From the NCBI RefSeq assembly GCF_001021385.1, contig NZ_CP011773.1, positions 4,774,001-4,838,000 on the forward strand: a stretch of DNA of 64,000 nt, read 5' to 3'. The stretch comes from Mycobacterium sp. EPa45. Its GTDB lineage: Bacteria; Actinomycetota; Actinomycetes; Mycobacteriales; Mycobacteriaceae. Position numbers and translations under genes: made by a program. This document shows, piece by piece, positions 44,961-56,000 of this stretch (position 1 is its first letter; every line of letters begins with the position of its first letter). The notes beneath the pieces were generated by a model. That model was given only the letters and a program-made list of their open reading frames with translations, searched no databases and was not told the origin of the DNA.

Positions 44961-45514
44961 TTGGAATTCACGATCGATTGCCGGGTCAGTTCCTTGGCCA
45001 CGTCGCAGGCCGGCGGGAAGGGCTTCTCCGCGAAGCTGACGGACCACTCGATGAAGTCGTCGTTGAATTGGATGCCGATCTCGCACAGGTTGTCCCCCAG
45101 AGTCGGATCGGTGCCGACGGCGATGAACCCGCTGTGGCCCTCGATGTTGATGTCCTCGACGCTGGTGCGCGACAGCTCTTCGGTCTTGCGTTCGCGCCCG
45201 ATCGGGCTGCCGCGGTACCAGGTGAAGGAGAAGTGCGGTCCGAGGATGCCGCCGCCGGCCAGCCACTGGCAGCCGATGGAGTTCTTCGCGGTGTTCACCA
45301 GCCCGGTCACCCGAGTCTGCTCGGCCATCGTCTGATCGCTGATTCCGCCGCATTCCGGGAACATCGGTCCGTGTTTGGCGTTGGCCGACTGCGGCGCGGG
45401 AGCCTGCGAGCCGGATGGCTGGCCGGGTCCGCTGCCGTTGTCCGAGCATGCGCCGATAGAGGTGGCGATGGCTACAATCCCGGCAGCCAGCGCGAGTTTG
45501 CGCGTCGCTGTCAT
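44957..45514 (-). CDS. lprB: Lipoprotein LprB (DUF3558 type)
   Basis: 185 residues, same length as recalled for Rv1274. Signal peptide with lipobox SIGAC (Cys23), Gly/Pro/Ser/Gln linker, then a DUF3558 domain (FPECGGISDQTMAEQTRVTG ... GCQWLAGGGILGPHFSFTWYRGSP). A CAGG site lies five bases upstream of the ATG and TACAGT about 30 bases upstream could be the -10. The in-frame ATG at 45571 would only prepend a Cys-rich stretch, so 45514 is preferred. Confidence 0.93.
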   Translation of the reverse strand: MTATRKLALAAGIVAIATSIGACSDNGSGPGQPSGSQAPAPQSANAKHGPMFPECGGISDQTMAEQTRVTGLVNTAKNSIGCQWLAGGGILGPHFSFTWYRGSPIGRERKTEELSRTSVEDINIEGHSGFIAVGTDPTLGDNLCEIGIQFNDDFIEWSVSFAEKPFPPACDVAKELTRQSIVNSK

Positions 45515-45679
45515 GCGCACCTGCTGCGAGTCACAGCATGCACTGTAGCGGCAGCCCCTTTGCGCAACCACCGACAGGCCGTTTGACCAGCCGCTATAGC
45601 GCGATCTCCGGCGTCAGGACCCGGCAGGGGGCGACAACATCGCGCCGGGCCAGTTCCAGCGGTGTGCAACAGTAGCGAA

Positions 45680-47425
45680 ATGCTCCTGGAACTGCTGCGA
45701 CAGTATGTCCGGCCGTACCGGAGGCTGGTCGCAGCCGTGATGGCCCTGCAGACCGTCAGCACGCTGGCCTCCCTGTATCTGCCCACGGTCAATGCCGCGA
45801 TCATCGACGACGGCGTGGCCAAGGGCGACACCGGGCTCATTGCCGAACTCGGCCTGGTGATGCTGGCCGTCACCGGACTACAGGTGGTGTGCGCGGTCGG
45901 GGCGGTCTACTTCGGCTCCCGCACCGGCATGGGATTCGGCCGCGACCTGCGCTCGGCGATGTTCCACCACGTCACCACGTTCTCCGAGCGGGAGACCGCC
46001 CGGTTCGGGGCGCCGTCGCTGCTGACCCGGACGACCAACGACGTGCAGCAGATTCAGGTGCTCATTCAGATGACCACCACGATCCTGGTGACCGCCCCCA
46101 TCATGTGCATCGGCGGCATCATCATGGCGATCCATCAGGACGCCGGGCTGTCTTGGCTGCTGGTGGTCAGCGTTCCGGTGCTGGCCCTGTCGAACTTCTG
46201 GATCGTCTCGCGGATGCTGCCGATCTTCCGGAGCATGCAGCGGCTGATCGACGGCATCAACCGGGTGATGCGCGAACAACTCTCCGGCATCCGGGTGATC
46301 CGCGCATTCGCCCGCGAACCGTTCGAGCGGGATCGGTTCGCGGTCGCCAACGCGGCGGTATCCAACACCGCCTTGGCCGCCGGCCGCTGGCAGGCCCTGA
46401 TGTTGCCGGTGACGACGTTGACCATCAACATCTCCAGTGTCGCCCTGATCTGGTTCGGTGGGCTACGCATCGACTCCGGTCACATGCAGGTCGGCTCGCT
46501 GATCGCGTTCCTCTCCTATTTCATGCAGATCCTCATGGCCGTGCTGATGGCCACGCTCATCCTGGTGATGCTGCCCCGGGCCTCGGTCTGCGCGGAACGG
46601 ATCACCGAGGTTCTGGATACCGAACCCGCGATCGGTAGCCCGGCCTCGCCTCAGCTGCCGGACGGCGGCATCCGCGGCGCGGTCGAGCTCGACAACGCGA
46701 CGTTCTGCTATCCGGGTGCGGAACGCCCTGTGCTGGAGGATGTCTCGCTGACCGCGCGGCCCGGGACGACGACGGCGATCGTCGGCAGCACAGGATCCGG
46801 CAAGTCGACGCTGATATCGCTGATCTGCCGGCTCTACGACGTCACCGACGGAGCGATCCGGGTCGACGGCATCGATGTGCGCGACTACAACCCGGAACAC
46901 CTGTGGGCCACGCTGGGTCTGGTTCCGCAGCGGGGCTATCTGTTCTCCGGCACGGTCGCCGACAACCTGCGGTACGGCAAGGCCGATGCAAGCGACGACG
47001 AAATGTGGTGGGCGCTGCAGGTCGCCGCCGCCGAGGATTTCGTCCGGGCGCATCCAGACGGCCTGAACATGCGGGTTGCCCAGGGTGGCATCAACTTCTC
47101 CGGCGGACAGCGTCAACGACTGGCGATCGCACGTGCGGTGATCCGGCGCCCCGCCATCTACCTGTTTGATGACGCGTTCTCCGCACTCGATGTGCACACC
47201 GACGCCCGGGTTCGGGCCGCACTTCGCGAGGCATCGGCCGATGCCACGGTCATTATTGTCTCGCAGCGCATTTCGACCGTCATGCATGCCGACAACATCG
47301 TGGTGATGGACGGCGGCCGGGTGATCGGCAGCGGCACCCACGACGCGCTGCTGAGCGACTGTGAGACCTATGCGCAGTTCGCCGACTCCCAGTCGATGGG
47401 CTTGCGGGTCGGGGGCGGACGATGA
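45680..47425 (+). CDS. ABC exporter half-transporter (Rv1273c-like)
   Basis: 581-residue fused membrane-ATPase exporter. Six membrane helices (about 10-300), then an ATPase: Walker [14 protein letters not shown]-loop [11 protein letters not shown], signature [16 protein letters not shown], Walker [14 protein letters not shown]-loop region IIVSQRIS. Here the switch residue after SQ is Arg, where His is usual (the motif reads VSQRIS), so this ATPase site may be degenerate, as in one half of heterodimeric exporters. Paired with the next gene (ATGA overlap). Start at ATG 45680, six codons inside the longer frame, matching family N-termini ([15 protein letters not shown]). Confidence 0.93.
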   Translation: MLLELLRQYVRPYRRLVAAVMALQTVSTLASLYLPTVNAAIIDDGVAKGDTGLIAELGLVMLAVTGLQVVCAVGAVYFGSRTGMGFGRDLRSAMFHHVTTFSERETARFGAPSLLTRTTNDVQQIQVLIQMTTTILVTAPIMCIGGIIMAIHQDAGLSWLLVVSVPVLALSNFWIVSRMLPIFRSMQRLIDGINRVMREQLSGIRVIRAFAREPFERDRFAVANAAVSNTALAAGRWQALMLPVTTLTINISSVALIWFGGLRIDSGHMQVGSLIAFLSYFMQILMAVLMATLILVMLPRASVCAERITEVLDTEPAIGSPASPQLPDGGIRGAVELDNATFCYPGAERPVLEDVSLTARPGTTTAIVGSTGSGKSTLISLICRLYDVTDGAIRVDGIDVRDYNPEHLWATLGLVPQRGYLFSGTVADNLRYGKADASDDEMWWALQVAAAEDFVRAHPDGLNMRVAQGGINFSGGQRQRLAIARAVIRRPAIYLFDDAFSALDVHTDARVRAALREASADATVIIVSQRISTVMHADNIVVMDGGRVIGSGTHDALLSDCETYAQFADSQSMGLRVGGGR

Positions 47426-49329
47426 CCGGGCCGTCGTTCCGCGGCGGCGGAATGCGCGCGATGACCCAGGATCCGCGGCAGGCCCGCTCTCGCGACTTCA
47501 AAGCCTCGGCACTGCGGCTGCTGCGGCGGTTGACGCCGCACCGGTGGCCGACCGCGGCGGTGATCCTGTTGTCCGTCGGTGGGATCGCGCTCGGGGTCAT
47601 CGGTCCGCGCATCCTCGGGCACGCCACCGACCTGTTGTTCAACGGTGTCATCGGCCGACGGCTGCCTGCCGGGATCACCAAGGAGCAGGCTGTGGCCGCG
47701 GCCCGCGCCCGCGGCGACAACACATTCGCCGACCTGCTGTCCGGGACAAACGCCGTGCCCGGGCGCGGGGTGGACTTCAGCGCGGTGGGGCACACCCTGC
47801 TGCTGGCGCTGTGCTTGTATGTCGTTGCCGCACTGCTGGTCTGGGCCCAAGCCCGCCTACTCAACGTGATCGTGCAGCGCACAATCACCGCGCTGCGCGC
47901 CGACGTCGAGGAAAAAATCCATCGCCTGCCGTTGTCCTACTTCGATTCCCGGCAGCGCGGCGAACTGCTGAGCCGGGTCACCAACGACGTCGACAACATC
48001 CAGACGTCGGTGTCGGTGACGATCAGCCAGCTGCTGACGTCGGTACTGACGGTGCTCGCGGTGCTCGCGATGATGCTGAGCATCTCGCCGCTGCTGGCGT
48101 TGATCACCGTCGTCACGGTTCCGTTGTCGTTGTGGGTGACTCGGGTGATCGCGCGCCGCTCGCAGCGGATGTTCATCGCGCAGTGGACCAACACCGGCCG
48201 GCTGAACGCCCACATCGAGGAGACATACAGCGGTTTCACCGTGGTCAAGACCTTCGGCCACCGCGCCGCCGCGCAGGAAAGGTTCCGCGAGTTCAATTCC
48301 GACGTTTATCACGCAAGCTTTGGCGCGCAGTTCCTATCCGGCCTGGTCTCGCCGGCCACCACGTTCATCGGGAACCTCAGCTATGTCGCGGTCGCCGTGG
48401 TGGGTGGCTACCAGGTCGCCACCGGCCAGATCACGCTGGGCAGCATCCAAGCCTTCATCCAGTATGTCCGCCAGTTCAATCAGCCGCTCACCCAGGTGGC
48501 GGGCATGTACAACACGCTGCAGTCCGGGGTGGCCAGCGCCGAGCGGGTGTTCGACTTTCTCGACGAGCCCGAGGAGTCGCCGGATGCACCAATCACCCTG
48601 CCCGGCAACGACGCCGGGCGCGTCGAGTTTCAGCACGTATCGTTCAGCTACCAGCCCGGCACTCCGGTGATCGAGGATCTGTCGCTGATCGCCGAACCGG
48701 GCAGCACCGTGGCGATCGTCGGGCCGACCGGGGCGGGCAAGACCACGCTGGTCAATCTGCTGATGCGGTTCTATGACGTCGATGCCGGGCGAATCCTGCT
48801 CGACGGCACCGATATCAGAGACGTGAGCCGCGAATCGCTGCGCTCACGCATCGGCATGGTGCTGCAGGACACCTGGCTGTTCGGCGGCACGATTGCCGAC
48901 AACATCGCCTACGGCAAGCCCGGCGCCAGCGAGGGTGAGGTGATCGAGGCGGCACAGGCGGCCTATGTCGACCGGTTCGTCCACTCGTTGCCCGACGGAT
49001 ACCAGACCCGGGTCAGCGATGACGGCGGAAACATCAGCGCCGGGGAGAAGCAGCTGATCACCATCGCCCGAGCGTTTCTGGCCCGGCCGCAGCTGCTCAT
49101 CCTCGACGAGGCCACCAGTTCGGTGGACACCCGAACCGAACTGCTGATTCAGCACGCGATGACCCGATTGCGCCGGGAACGAACCAGTTTCATCATCGCC
49201 CACCGGTTGTCGACCATTCGCGATGCCGACCGCATCCTCGTCATGGAAGCCGGGCGGATCGTGGAAACCGGAAGTCATGCCGAACTGCTGGCGCGTCGCG
49301 GCGCCTATTACGCGATGACGCAGGCTTAG
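47422..49329 (+). CDS. ABC exporter half-transporter (Rv1272c-like)
   Basis: 635-residue second half of the exporter. Membrane part about 50-370 with a long insertion after the first helices, then ATPase: Walker [14 protein letters not shown]-loop [10 protein letters not shown], signature [15 protein letters not shown] (SAGE in place of SGGQ), Walker [13 protein letters not shown], and a proper H-loop (IIAHRLS). The intact H-loop here and its loss in the partner suggest an asymmetric heterodimer with one hydrolytic site. Substrate (lipid or drug) unknown. Its end overlaps the convergent PE-PPE-domain gene by four bases. Confidence 0.94.
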   Translation: MTGPSFRGGGMRAMTQDPRQARSRDFKASALRLLRRLTPHRWPTAAVILLSVGGIALGVIGPRILGHATDLLFNGVIGRRLPAGITKEQAVAAARARGDNTFADLLSGTNAVPGRGVDFSAVGHTLLLALCLYVVAALLVWAQARLLNVIVQRTITALRADVEEKIHRLPLSYFDSRQRGELLSRVTNDVDNIQTSVSVTISQLLTSVLTVLAVLAMMLSISPLLALITVVTVPLSLWVTRVIARRSQRMFIAQWTNTGRLNAHIEETYSGFTVVKTFGHRAAAQERFREFNSDVYHASFGAQFLSGLVSPATTFIGNLSYVAVAVVGGYQVATGQITLGSIQAFIQYVRQFNQPLTQVAGMYNTLQSGVASAERVFDFLDEPEESPDAPITLPGNDAGRVEFQHVSFSYQPGTPVIEDLSLIAEPGSTVAIVGPTGAGKTTLVNLLMRFYDVDAGRILLDGTDIRDVSRESLRSRIGMVLQDTWLFGGTIADNIAYGKPGASEGEVIEAAQAAYVDRFVHSLPDGYQTRVSDDGGNISAGEKQLITIARAFLARPQLLILDEATSSVDTRTELLIQHAMTRLRRERTSFIIAHRLSTIRDADRILVMEAGRIVETGSHAELLARRGAYYAMTQA

Positions 49330-50591
49330 TTCCTGGCTGACCGCGCGTGTCCGCCGGCCGGCCGCCGTGCGGAAGCCGAATGCGTCTCCGGCCTATCCGG
49401 CACTGGCGGCCGAGCTCTGGCGCTGCGTAGCGGTGCGACCGCGGAGGCCTTGCGGTGCGCGGCTTTCGTCGTTTTCGCTGTGACGGCTGCCGGCGCGCTG
49501 ACCGGGGGTGCCGGGTCCGGCATCCTGATGCCGAGATCGGTCAGCGCGGCGTGAACGCCGCTCGCAGCCGCCGAGGAGAGGTCGAAAGCCAGCTCGGAAA
49601 GGTTGATCTTCGGGAAGAGTCCGAATCCGCTCGGCTGGCCGTAGGGAATGGACCGGTCGTAACCGAGTTCGACCAGAACTCGCAACGTCGGCTCGACGAG
49701 ATCGGCCAGCGGCGTCGTGATCGCACTCAATCCGGTCGCGTCACCGAACTCTCTGAGCGGCACCACCAACGGCAACTGCTTGGCCGGAATCGTGATGTAA
49801 ACGGTGTCGCCGTATGTCTGTTGATTGCTCGGACTCTGGCTGGCCTGGTCCAGTTCCTGCTGGGTGTAGTCGATCGGGCCGGTGATATAGCTGCTGTGAA
49901 TGGCGGCACCGGCGATCAGGTTGAGCATTGCGAAGATGTTCAGCGGATATTGCGGGAAGTCGGCGATTGCGTCGTACTGACAGACTATGTCGATCGTCTG
50001 GATGCCGGTATCGGTCGGCGTCGCACCGGACCCGGTGAGATTGATGACGGGAATCGTGAACGGGGCGATCCGTTGCAGCAGTCCACCATTCGGCCGATTC
50101 GGGTTGGCGACCAACACGAGGACAAGTCGGCTCTTCTCGGCGTCCGACAGTGTGGTCAGGCTGCGCTTTTCCAACGTCAGGATCGTTGAGCTCTGCGAGT
50201 CGCCGAACACCACGAGCGGTTCGGAGCTTGTCGACAGATCACGACGCACCGCGTCGTCGACGATCTTCAAACCCTGAGCTATCGACTGATCGATGGTCAT
50301 ATTCAGCAAACCAGAGAAGGGCCAGAACTGCTCCGGCGTCTCGACGGGCTGCACCGAACACGCCTGCACCCGACACAATGTCGTCGGCTTGACGAAAAAC
50401 TCCATCGCCCCGCGGGTGTATTCCGGTGTGGCCGGGTCGGGTTTGAAAGTCGTGCCTAGGATGATGGCTGTCGCCGCCGCCCGAGTTGGCGGCGCGGCGA
50501 CGACGGCGGCCGACCCCAGCGCCGTCATCATCAGACCGGCGAGAACCGCCGACGCGCTCTTGCGTGCACCACGATTGCCGAATCCGAACAC
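49326..50591 (-). CDS. Exported PE-PPE-domain serine hydrolase
   Basis: 421 residues with a signal peptide (1-40, ending RAAA). The PE-PPE alpha/beta hydrolase domain follows: [17 protein letters not shown] with Ser132 as nucleophile, [17 protein letters not shown], and [16 protein letters not shown]. Family members act as esterases or acyltransferases on lipids in the envelope (for example trehalose-ester enzymes). It lacks the PE and PPE N-termini of ESX substrates and uses a Sec signal instead. The tail is Ala/Arg/Pro-rich. GGGAGGGG precedes the GTG start. Confidence 0.85.
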   Translation of the reverse strand: MFGFGNRGARKSASAVLAGLMMTALGSAAVVAAPPTRAAATAIILGTTFKPDPATPEYTRGAMEFFVKPTTLCRVQACSVQPVETPEQFWPFSGLLNMTIDQSIAQGLKIVDDAVRRDLSTSSEPLVVFGDSQSSTILTLEKRSLTTLSDAEKSRLVLVLVANPNRPNGGLLQRIAPFTIPVINLTGSGATPTDTGIQTIDIVCQYDAIADFPQYPLNIFAMLNLIAGAAIHSSYITGPIDYTQQELDQASQSPSNQQTYGDTVYITIPAKQLPLVVPLREFGDATGLSAITTPLADLVEPTLRVLVELGYDRSIPYGQPSGFGLFPKINLSELAFDLSSAAASGVHAALTDLGIRMPDPAPPVSAPAAVTAKTTKAAHRKASAVAPLRSARARPPVPDRPETHSASARRPAGGHARSARN

Positions 50592-50764
50592 CGCCAGCCC
50601 CTCCCCCGAAGCAGTCCCAGAGGAACTATCACCGGGGCGGGGGCGAGCACAGTAAGTAGTGCACTACTGCATTTCAAATGGGCCTGCGCGACACCAGCAT
50701 TCCCATCCGACAGCAACGCGCGGTTAGCAACGGAGCAACGTGCCGGCAACATCACCGCGAAGAA

Positions 50765-51334
50765 TTACAGCGCGGGACCTTCGGCGCGCAGGTCGTCCAC
50801 CTGGGCCATCGCCGATCGCAGCTTGACCAACCACTCCTCGGCGTGCTCACCTACCAGCCGCACACTCCAGGCCAGCGCATCCGAGCGCGACCGGGCGACG
50901 CCCGCGTCGACCAGGGTGTCGAGCACCTGGCGCTCGGGTTGCTTGAGGCGCGTCATCACCGGAACAGCGATGTGTGTGAACAAGATTCGCTCAGGCGCAT
51001 CCGGGCTACCGACTTCGACTCCCCACGACACCTTGCGGCCGTACTTGTCCTGAGCTTCTTCGGCGATCCGCATGCGTTCGGCGCGGGTATCCTCACGGAA
51101 TCGCGACGCCCGACCCGCTGAGCGCGCGTCACTGTCCGGCTGTTCTGGGTCTTCGGGCAGACGCCCGACGACAGTGATCTCTTCGCGGTCGACGATCACC
51201 GTCGGGTCCCCGGCAAACCATTCGTCAGGGAGGCGTCCGGCGAACCATTCGCCCGCGTCCGTGGCGTCGGGCTGGTCGGCCTGCTGCCACCCGCCGGGGC
51301 GGCCGGGCCGCCGATGTGTGTGTTGATGTTTCAT
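50765..51334 (-). CDS. Ribbon-helix-helix-like protein, mycobacterial hypothetical
   Basis: 189 residues. The N-terminal half is charged and Pro/Gly/Asp-rich. Residues about 132-165 read like a ribbon-helix-helix: LDTLVDAGVARSRSDALAWSVR follows the LDxLVxxGxxxSRSDAxxxAVR pattern of CopG-type regulators, and a hydrophobic strand (ILFTHIAVPVM) lies before it. Three 8-bp direct repeats lie directly upstream, which suggests autoregulation. No toxin gene is adjacent, so a toxin-antitoxin role is not supported. DNA binding is inferred. Confidence 0.65.
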   Translation of the reverse strand: MKHQHTHRRPGRPGGWQQADQPDATDAGEWFAGRLPDEWFAGDPTVIVDREEITVVGRLPEDPEQPDSDARSAGRASRFREDTRAERMRIAEEAQDKYGRKVSWGVEVGSPDAPERILFTHIAVPVMTRLKQPERQVLDTLVDAGVARSRSDALAWSVRLVGEHAEEWLVKLRSAMAQVDDLRAEGPAL

Positions 51335-51336
51335 GT

Positions 51337-51358
51337 ATTACATGATTACAGCGTTACA
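51337..51358. promoter_or_regulatory. Three iterated 8-bp repeats upstream of RHH-like gene
   Basis: ATTACA at 51337, ATTACA at 51345 and GTTACA at 51353, each eight bases apart, begin three bases upstream of the start codon. The spacing is suited to adjacent RHH dimers. Probable operator. Confidence 0.55.
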
Positions 51359-51410
51359 CAAATTGCACCACAGATTCGCCCATGGCGAACAAGCTCAGGT
51401 CAGGACGGTG

Positions 51411-52532
51411 TCAGCGCGGGTCGGCCCGACGGGCCCGGAACAGCTTGACCTCGTCTTGGATGCCCTTGAGACGTCGGGCCCGTGCGAATGACCAGCTGAA
51501 GGATGGGTCGTCGCCGATCTGCTCGCGGGCGGCTTCGGACAGCAGAACAGATCCGGGCCGGGACACCGAGGTAATGCGGCTGGCCAGGTTGACCGGGCTG
51601 CCGAACCAGTCCCCCGCACGACTCACCGCCGGCCCATGGGCTAGACCCACCCGCAATTGCGGCAGCGCCTCGGCTTCGGTCGCCTCGACGAGGGTCAACA
51701 TCGCATCGAGCAGCGCCACCGTATCCGTCGACACCATCATCACCGCGTCACCGATGGTCTTGACGAACCGCACCGGTGGCACCGCCACATTGCGGGCCGC
51801 ATCGGCGAGACGGTTGGCGAGCTGTTCGAGTTCTTCGGGCGGCACCGTCTCGCCGAGGCGGGTGAAGCCGACGAGGTCGGCGAAGGCGATCGCCACCTGG
51901 CGGGCGCCGGGCAGCGGTGCGCCCACCGCCCGCTCATTCGCATTGATCGCTTCGGTCTCCATCGCATGACGCAACTGCAGCATCAGCATGTCCTGAACCA
52001 TCGGCCCGAGCAACGGGGCGGCGGCGCTGACCAACACCTGCGCACCCTGGGCCATCTCGAGTTCGGTGGTGCCGGGATGCTGCATCGTGGTGGCCACCGC
52101 GATATAGCGCATCGCCTCGGCCGCGTGTGAAAGACCCTCTGCCAGAACCCGAACCACGTTGAGCAGCCGATCGGGGTCGAACCCCAAGTCGAGGAATCGC
52201 TTGATGTGCACGGCCGATTCGGCATCGGGTTTCAGAAAGACCGCTGCATCCGGGTCGTCGACTGTCGCCAGCCCACTGGCCCGCTGAAAACGCCTGAGCT
52301 GGTCGAGATCCAAGCCGGTCTGCTCGCTGATCTGACGGGCTGACAACCGGGTGCCGTCATCACCGAAGATTCGCCGGCCGGGCAGCAACATCGGCGCGAA
52401 CGACTCCCGGATCTCGTCGACGGTGATGCCCTGCTCCACCAACCACGGAATCAGTTCGGCGCGCTGGGCCCGGGCTTCGCCCGTCAACCCGTCAAGCAGC
52501 CCGGCGGCCTCTGGGTCGACGGCATCGGTCAC
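51411..52532 (-). CDS. Class III adenylyl cyclase with autoinhibitory N-domain (Rv1264-like)
   Basis: 373 residues. N-terminal regulatory domain (1-205) resembles the pH-sensing domain of M. tuberculosis Rv1264 ([21 protein letters not shown] ... [26 protein letters not shown]). The cyclase domain has metal-binding Asp219 (FADLVGF) and Asp262 (KTIGDAVM), Lys258 for adenine selection, Asp308 and Asn315/Arg319 for transition state, so it should make cAMP. Start: GTG 52532 rather than GTG 52538, because TAGGTT followed by exactly six bases precedes it, the leaderless spacing used elsewhere here. Confidence 0.9.
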   Translation of the reverse strand: MTDAVDPEAAGLLDGLTGEARAQRAELIPWLVEQGITVDEIRESFAPMLLPGRRIFGDDGTRLSARQISEQTGLDLDQLRRFQRASGLATVDDPDAAVFLKPDAESAVHIKRFLDLGFDPDRLLNVVRVLAEGLSHAAEAMRYIAVATTMQHPGTTELEMAQGAQVLVSAAAPLLGPMVQDMLMLQLRHAMETEAINANERAVGAPLPGARQVAIAFADLVGFTRLGETVPPEELEQLANRLADAARNVAVPPVRFVKTIGDAVMMVSTDTVALLDAMLTLVEATEAEALPQLRVGLAHGPAVSRAGDWFGSPVNLASRITSVSRPGSVLLSEAAREQIGDDPSFSWSFARARRLKGIQDEVKLFRARRADPR

Positions 52533-52538
52533 CGACAC

Positions 52539-52550
52539 AACCTATACCGT
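52539..52550. promoter_or_regulatory. Back-to-back divergent -10 elements
   Basis: TAGGTT on the minus strand (52539-52544) and TACCGT on the plus strand (52545-52550) abut around a central TATA. The first sits six bases from the cyclase GTG (52532), the second five bases from the glycosylase GTG (52556). Both genes would be leaderless and their polymerases would compete. Confidence 0.5.
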
Positions 52551-52555
52551 CGACG

Positions 52556-53062
52556 GTGATGTCACGATCTCCCCTCCTGGACGGGCTGCCGCCCATCGGC
52601 TCGACCGATGCGCGGGTGTTGATCCTCGGCAACATGCCGAGTGTGCTCTCGCTTGCGAGCGGTCAGTACTACGGAAACCCGCGAAATGCGTTCTGGCGCA
52701 TCAGCGGGGAACTGCTCGGGTTCGAGCCGGACGCACCGTATGACCGGCGGACGGAAATGTTGGGGCGTCACGGCATCGCCGTATGGGACGTGCTCAAGCA
52801 CTGCCGTCGGGTCGGCAGCCTGGACTCGGCCATCGAGCCGGACAGTATGGTGGCCAACGACTTCGGCACGTTCTTCGCTGCCCAGCCTCGAATCGAACGG
52901 GTGTACTTCAACGGCGCGGCGGCCGAGCGCAACTTCACCCGGTTGGTCCGCCTCGACTCCTCAGCGGCGTTTACGCGCCTGCCGTCGACCAGCCCCGCGC
53001 AAACCATGCGCTACGCCGAGAAACTGGCCGTCTGGAGTGCAGCTCTGGTAGAGGCTCGATAA
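52556..53062 (+). CDS. DNA-deoxyinosine (hypoxanthine) glycosylase, UDG superfamily
   Basis: 168-residue glycosylase of the UDG superfamily family 6. GNMPSVLSLASGQYYGNPRNAFW is the HDG signature, and LPSTSPAQTM is the second conserved block near the C-terminus. It would remove hypoxanthine from deaminated adenines in DNA. Start codon GTG 52556 or the adjacent ATG 52559. Divergent from the cyclase with an overlapping promoter region, no other gene between. Confidence 0.85.
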   Translation: MMSRSPLLDGLPPIGSTDARVLILGNMPSVLSLASGQYYGNPRNAFWRISGELLGFEPDAPYDRRTEMLGRHGIAVWDVLKHCRRVGSLDSAIEPDSMVANDFGTFFAAQPRIERVYFNGAAAERNFTRLVRLDSSAAFTRLPSTSPAQTMRYAEKLAVWSAALVEAR

Positions 53063-53099
53063 GGCTCCGACGGGCCATCGGTCTGCCTATTCTCGTCGG

Positions 53100-56000
53100 G
53101 TGGCGGTCGAATCGACGGCATGCCGAACCTGTGGCGCACAACCGCGAGAGGGAGCGCGGTTCTGCGACTCCTGTGGTGCGCCGCTTGCCGGTGGCGAGCT
53201 ACCGGCCGAGTACAAGCAGGTCACCGTCCTGTTCGCCGACGTGGTGCGATCGATGGACCTGGCCGCAGCCCTCGGCGCCGAGCGGTTGCGGGAGATCATG
53301 ACCGAGCTGGTGCGTAGGGCCACGCTGGTGATGGCGCGGTTCGGCGGCACCGTCGACAAGTTCACCGGTGACGGCATCATGGCGATCTTCGGTGCTCCGG
53401 TCGCCCTGGAGGACCACGCGTTCCGCGCCTGTCTGGCGGCCTTGGAGCTGCAGAAGGAAGCCGGGCAGTTGGCCGCCGAGATCGAGCAGCACGACGGTCA
53501 GCACTTCATGCTGCGGGTCGGCCTCAACTCAGGGCAGGTCATCACCGGCGACCTCACGTCGAGCCCGAGGAGTTGGACCGCGATCGGAGAGCAGGTCGGG
53601 CTGGCGCAGCGTATGGAATCGGTCGCCCCGCCCGGTGGGGTGATGCTCAGTGAATCCACCGCCCGCCTGGTCGACGGCGCGGTCGACCTCGGCGACCGGG
53701 AGCTGGTTCACGTCAAGGGTGCCCGGGAGCCCCTGCCGGCGCGGCGGGCGTTGCGTGCCGCCGGCGGACTGCGACGACGGCGGACGACGGAGACCACCCT
53801 GGTGGGTCGGACGTGGGAACTGGCGAGTATCGCTGCCATGCTCGAGGAAGCCGTCGCCGGGGCGGGGTGCGTGGTGGGGCTGGTCGGCCCCCCGGGAATC
53901 GGCAAGAGCCGCATCGTGCGCGAGGTCACGACCCGGGCGGCCCAGCGCGACGTCGATGTCTTCACCGCCTATTGCGAATCGCACACCAGCGACCTGCCAT
54001 TCCACGCCGCCGCCGCGCTGCTGACCGCCAGTCTGGGCATCACCGGGCCGGACAAGGCGGCAGCCAGGGCGCAGGTGCGTGACCGGGTCTCCGCCGATGC
54101 CGATGACCTGCTGCTGGTGGACGATCTGTTGGGGATCGCCGATCTCGAGACGACGACGCCCGCGATCGAGGCCGATGCACGGCGTCGCAGGCTGGCCGGG
54201 CTGTTGGATGCAGCACTCATGGCCCGTAACCGGCCCGCGGTGTTCGTGATCGAAGACGCGCACTGGATCGATGAGGCGAGTGAGGTGATGCTCGCCGGTC
54301 TCGTCGAGATGGCACCGCACACGCCGACCGTCGTCCTGGTGACCTACCGGCCCGAGTACCGCGGTGCGTTGGCGAATGCGCAAGGGGCGCAAACCATCGC
54401 ATTGCGGCCGTTGAGCAGCACACAGACCTCGGCGCTGACCAGTGAACTGCTCGGGCAGCATTCCTCGGTGCGAGAGCTGGTCGATCACATCGCCGACCGC
54501 GCGGCCGGCAACCCGTTCTTCGCCGAAGAGATCGTGCGTGATCTCGCCGAACGCGGTGTGCTGGAAGGGGTCCGGGCCAAGTACACCTGCTGTGTGGACC
54601 TCGCCGACATCCGGGTTCCCGCGACTCTGCAGGCCGCGATCGCCGCCCGGATCGACCGCCTCGGACCGAGCGCGAAACGTACGCTGTCGGCGGCGTCGGT
54701 GATCGGCACCCGGTTCAGACCTGATCTGCTCGAAGGCCTAGGCGTGACACCGTCGTTGGCCGAACTGGTCGATGCCGAACTCGTCAGCCATGTGCAGTTC
54801 ACTCCGCACGACGAGTATGCGTTCAAGCATCCGCTGATCCGCACGGTCGCCTACGAATCACAATTGAAGTCCGACCGCACCGAGCTGCATCGGCGCCTGG
54901 CCGACGTGATCCAGGCGCAGGGCTGCGGTGACGACAAGGCGGCGGCGATCGCCGAGCATGTCGAGGCGGCCGGGGACCTGCGAATGGCCTACGACTGGCA
55001 CATGCGGGCCGGCCAATGGCTGATCAACCGGGACATCTCCGCGGCGCGCACGAGCTGGGCACGAGCCAAACAGGTTGCCGACCGGCTTCCGGCAGACGAA
55101 GCCGACCGGCTTGCCATGCGGATAACGCCCCGAACCCTGTTGTGCACCAGCGCCTATCGCGGCGGCGGCCGGGTCGACGACACCGGGTTCGAGGAGCTTC
55201 GCGAGCTCTGCGAGCAGGCCGATGACCGCCGATCGCTCGCGATCGCGATGGCAGGCATGCCGTCGACACTGACCCTGCTCAATCGGCATCGCGAGGCCTC
55301 GATCGTCGCCGGCGAACAGGTACGGCTCGTCGAGTCGATCGGCGAGCCGACCTTGACAGTCGGCCTACTCATTCCCTCACTCACAAGTAAGCTGCATGCC
55401 GGCGAGGTGCTGGGCGCGCTCGCTCTGGCCGATCGGGTCATCGAGCTCGCCGACGGGGATGTCTCGAAGGGAGAACTGGTTCTCGGATCCCCACTGTCAC
55501 AGGCGACCATGTTGCGAGGCGTCGCGCGGTGCATCTTGGGCGAACAGAGCTGGCGTGACGACCTCAACCGGGCGACCACCATGGCGCGCGACTCCGACCC
55601 GACGACGAGATCCATCGTGGTGGCCTACCCCTACGGCATGCTCCTGCTCAACGGCGCGTTGGTGCCCGACGATGCCTTGATCTCCACCTTGGAGCACGCG
55701 TTGCGCACGATTGATCAGACTGGCGACAACTTCACTCTCGATATTGCCCGGTTCGCCTGTGCCACAGCATCCTTGATGCACTTGGGCCGCAACCCCAGCG
55801 CTGACGTTCGACTGCTCGAGGTGGTGAGTGAATCGACCTCAGCGCAGGACAACGCCCTCGGCACTCTCTGCGCACGCACCGCGCTCGCAGGTCACCACAG
55901 TCGGATAGGTGATGCCGAGGTAGCTGTGGCGCTGTCCGAGAAGATTGTTGAAGAAGTCTTCAGTGGTGGCGAAATGCTGCTGCGCGGACCGGCGACCTCG

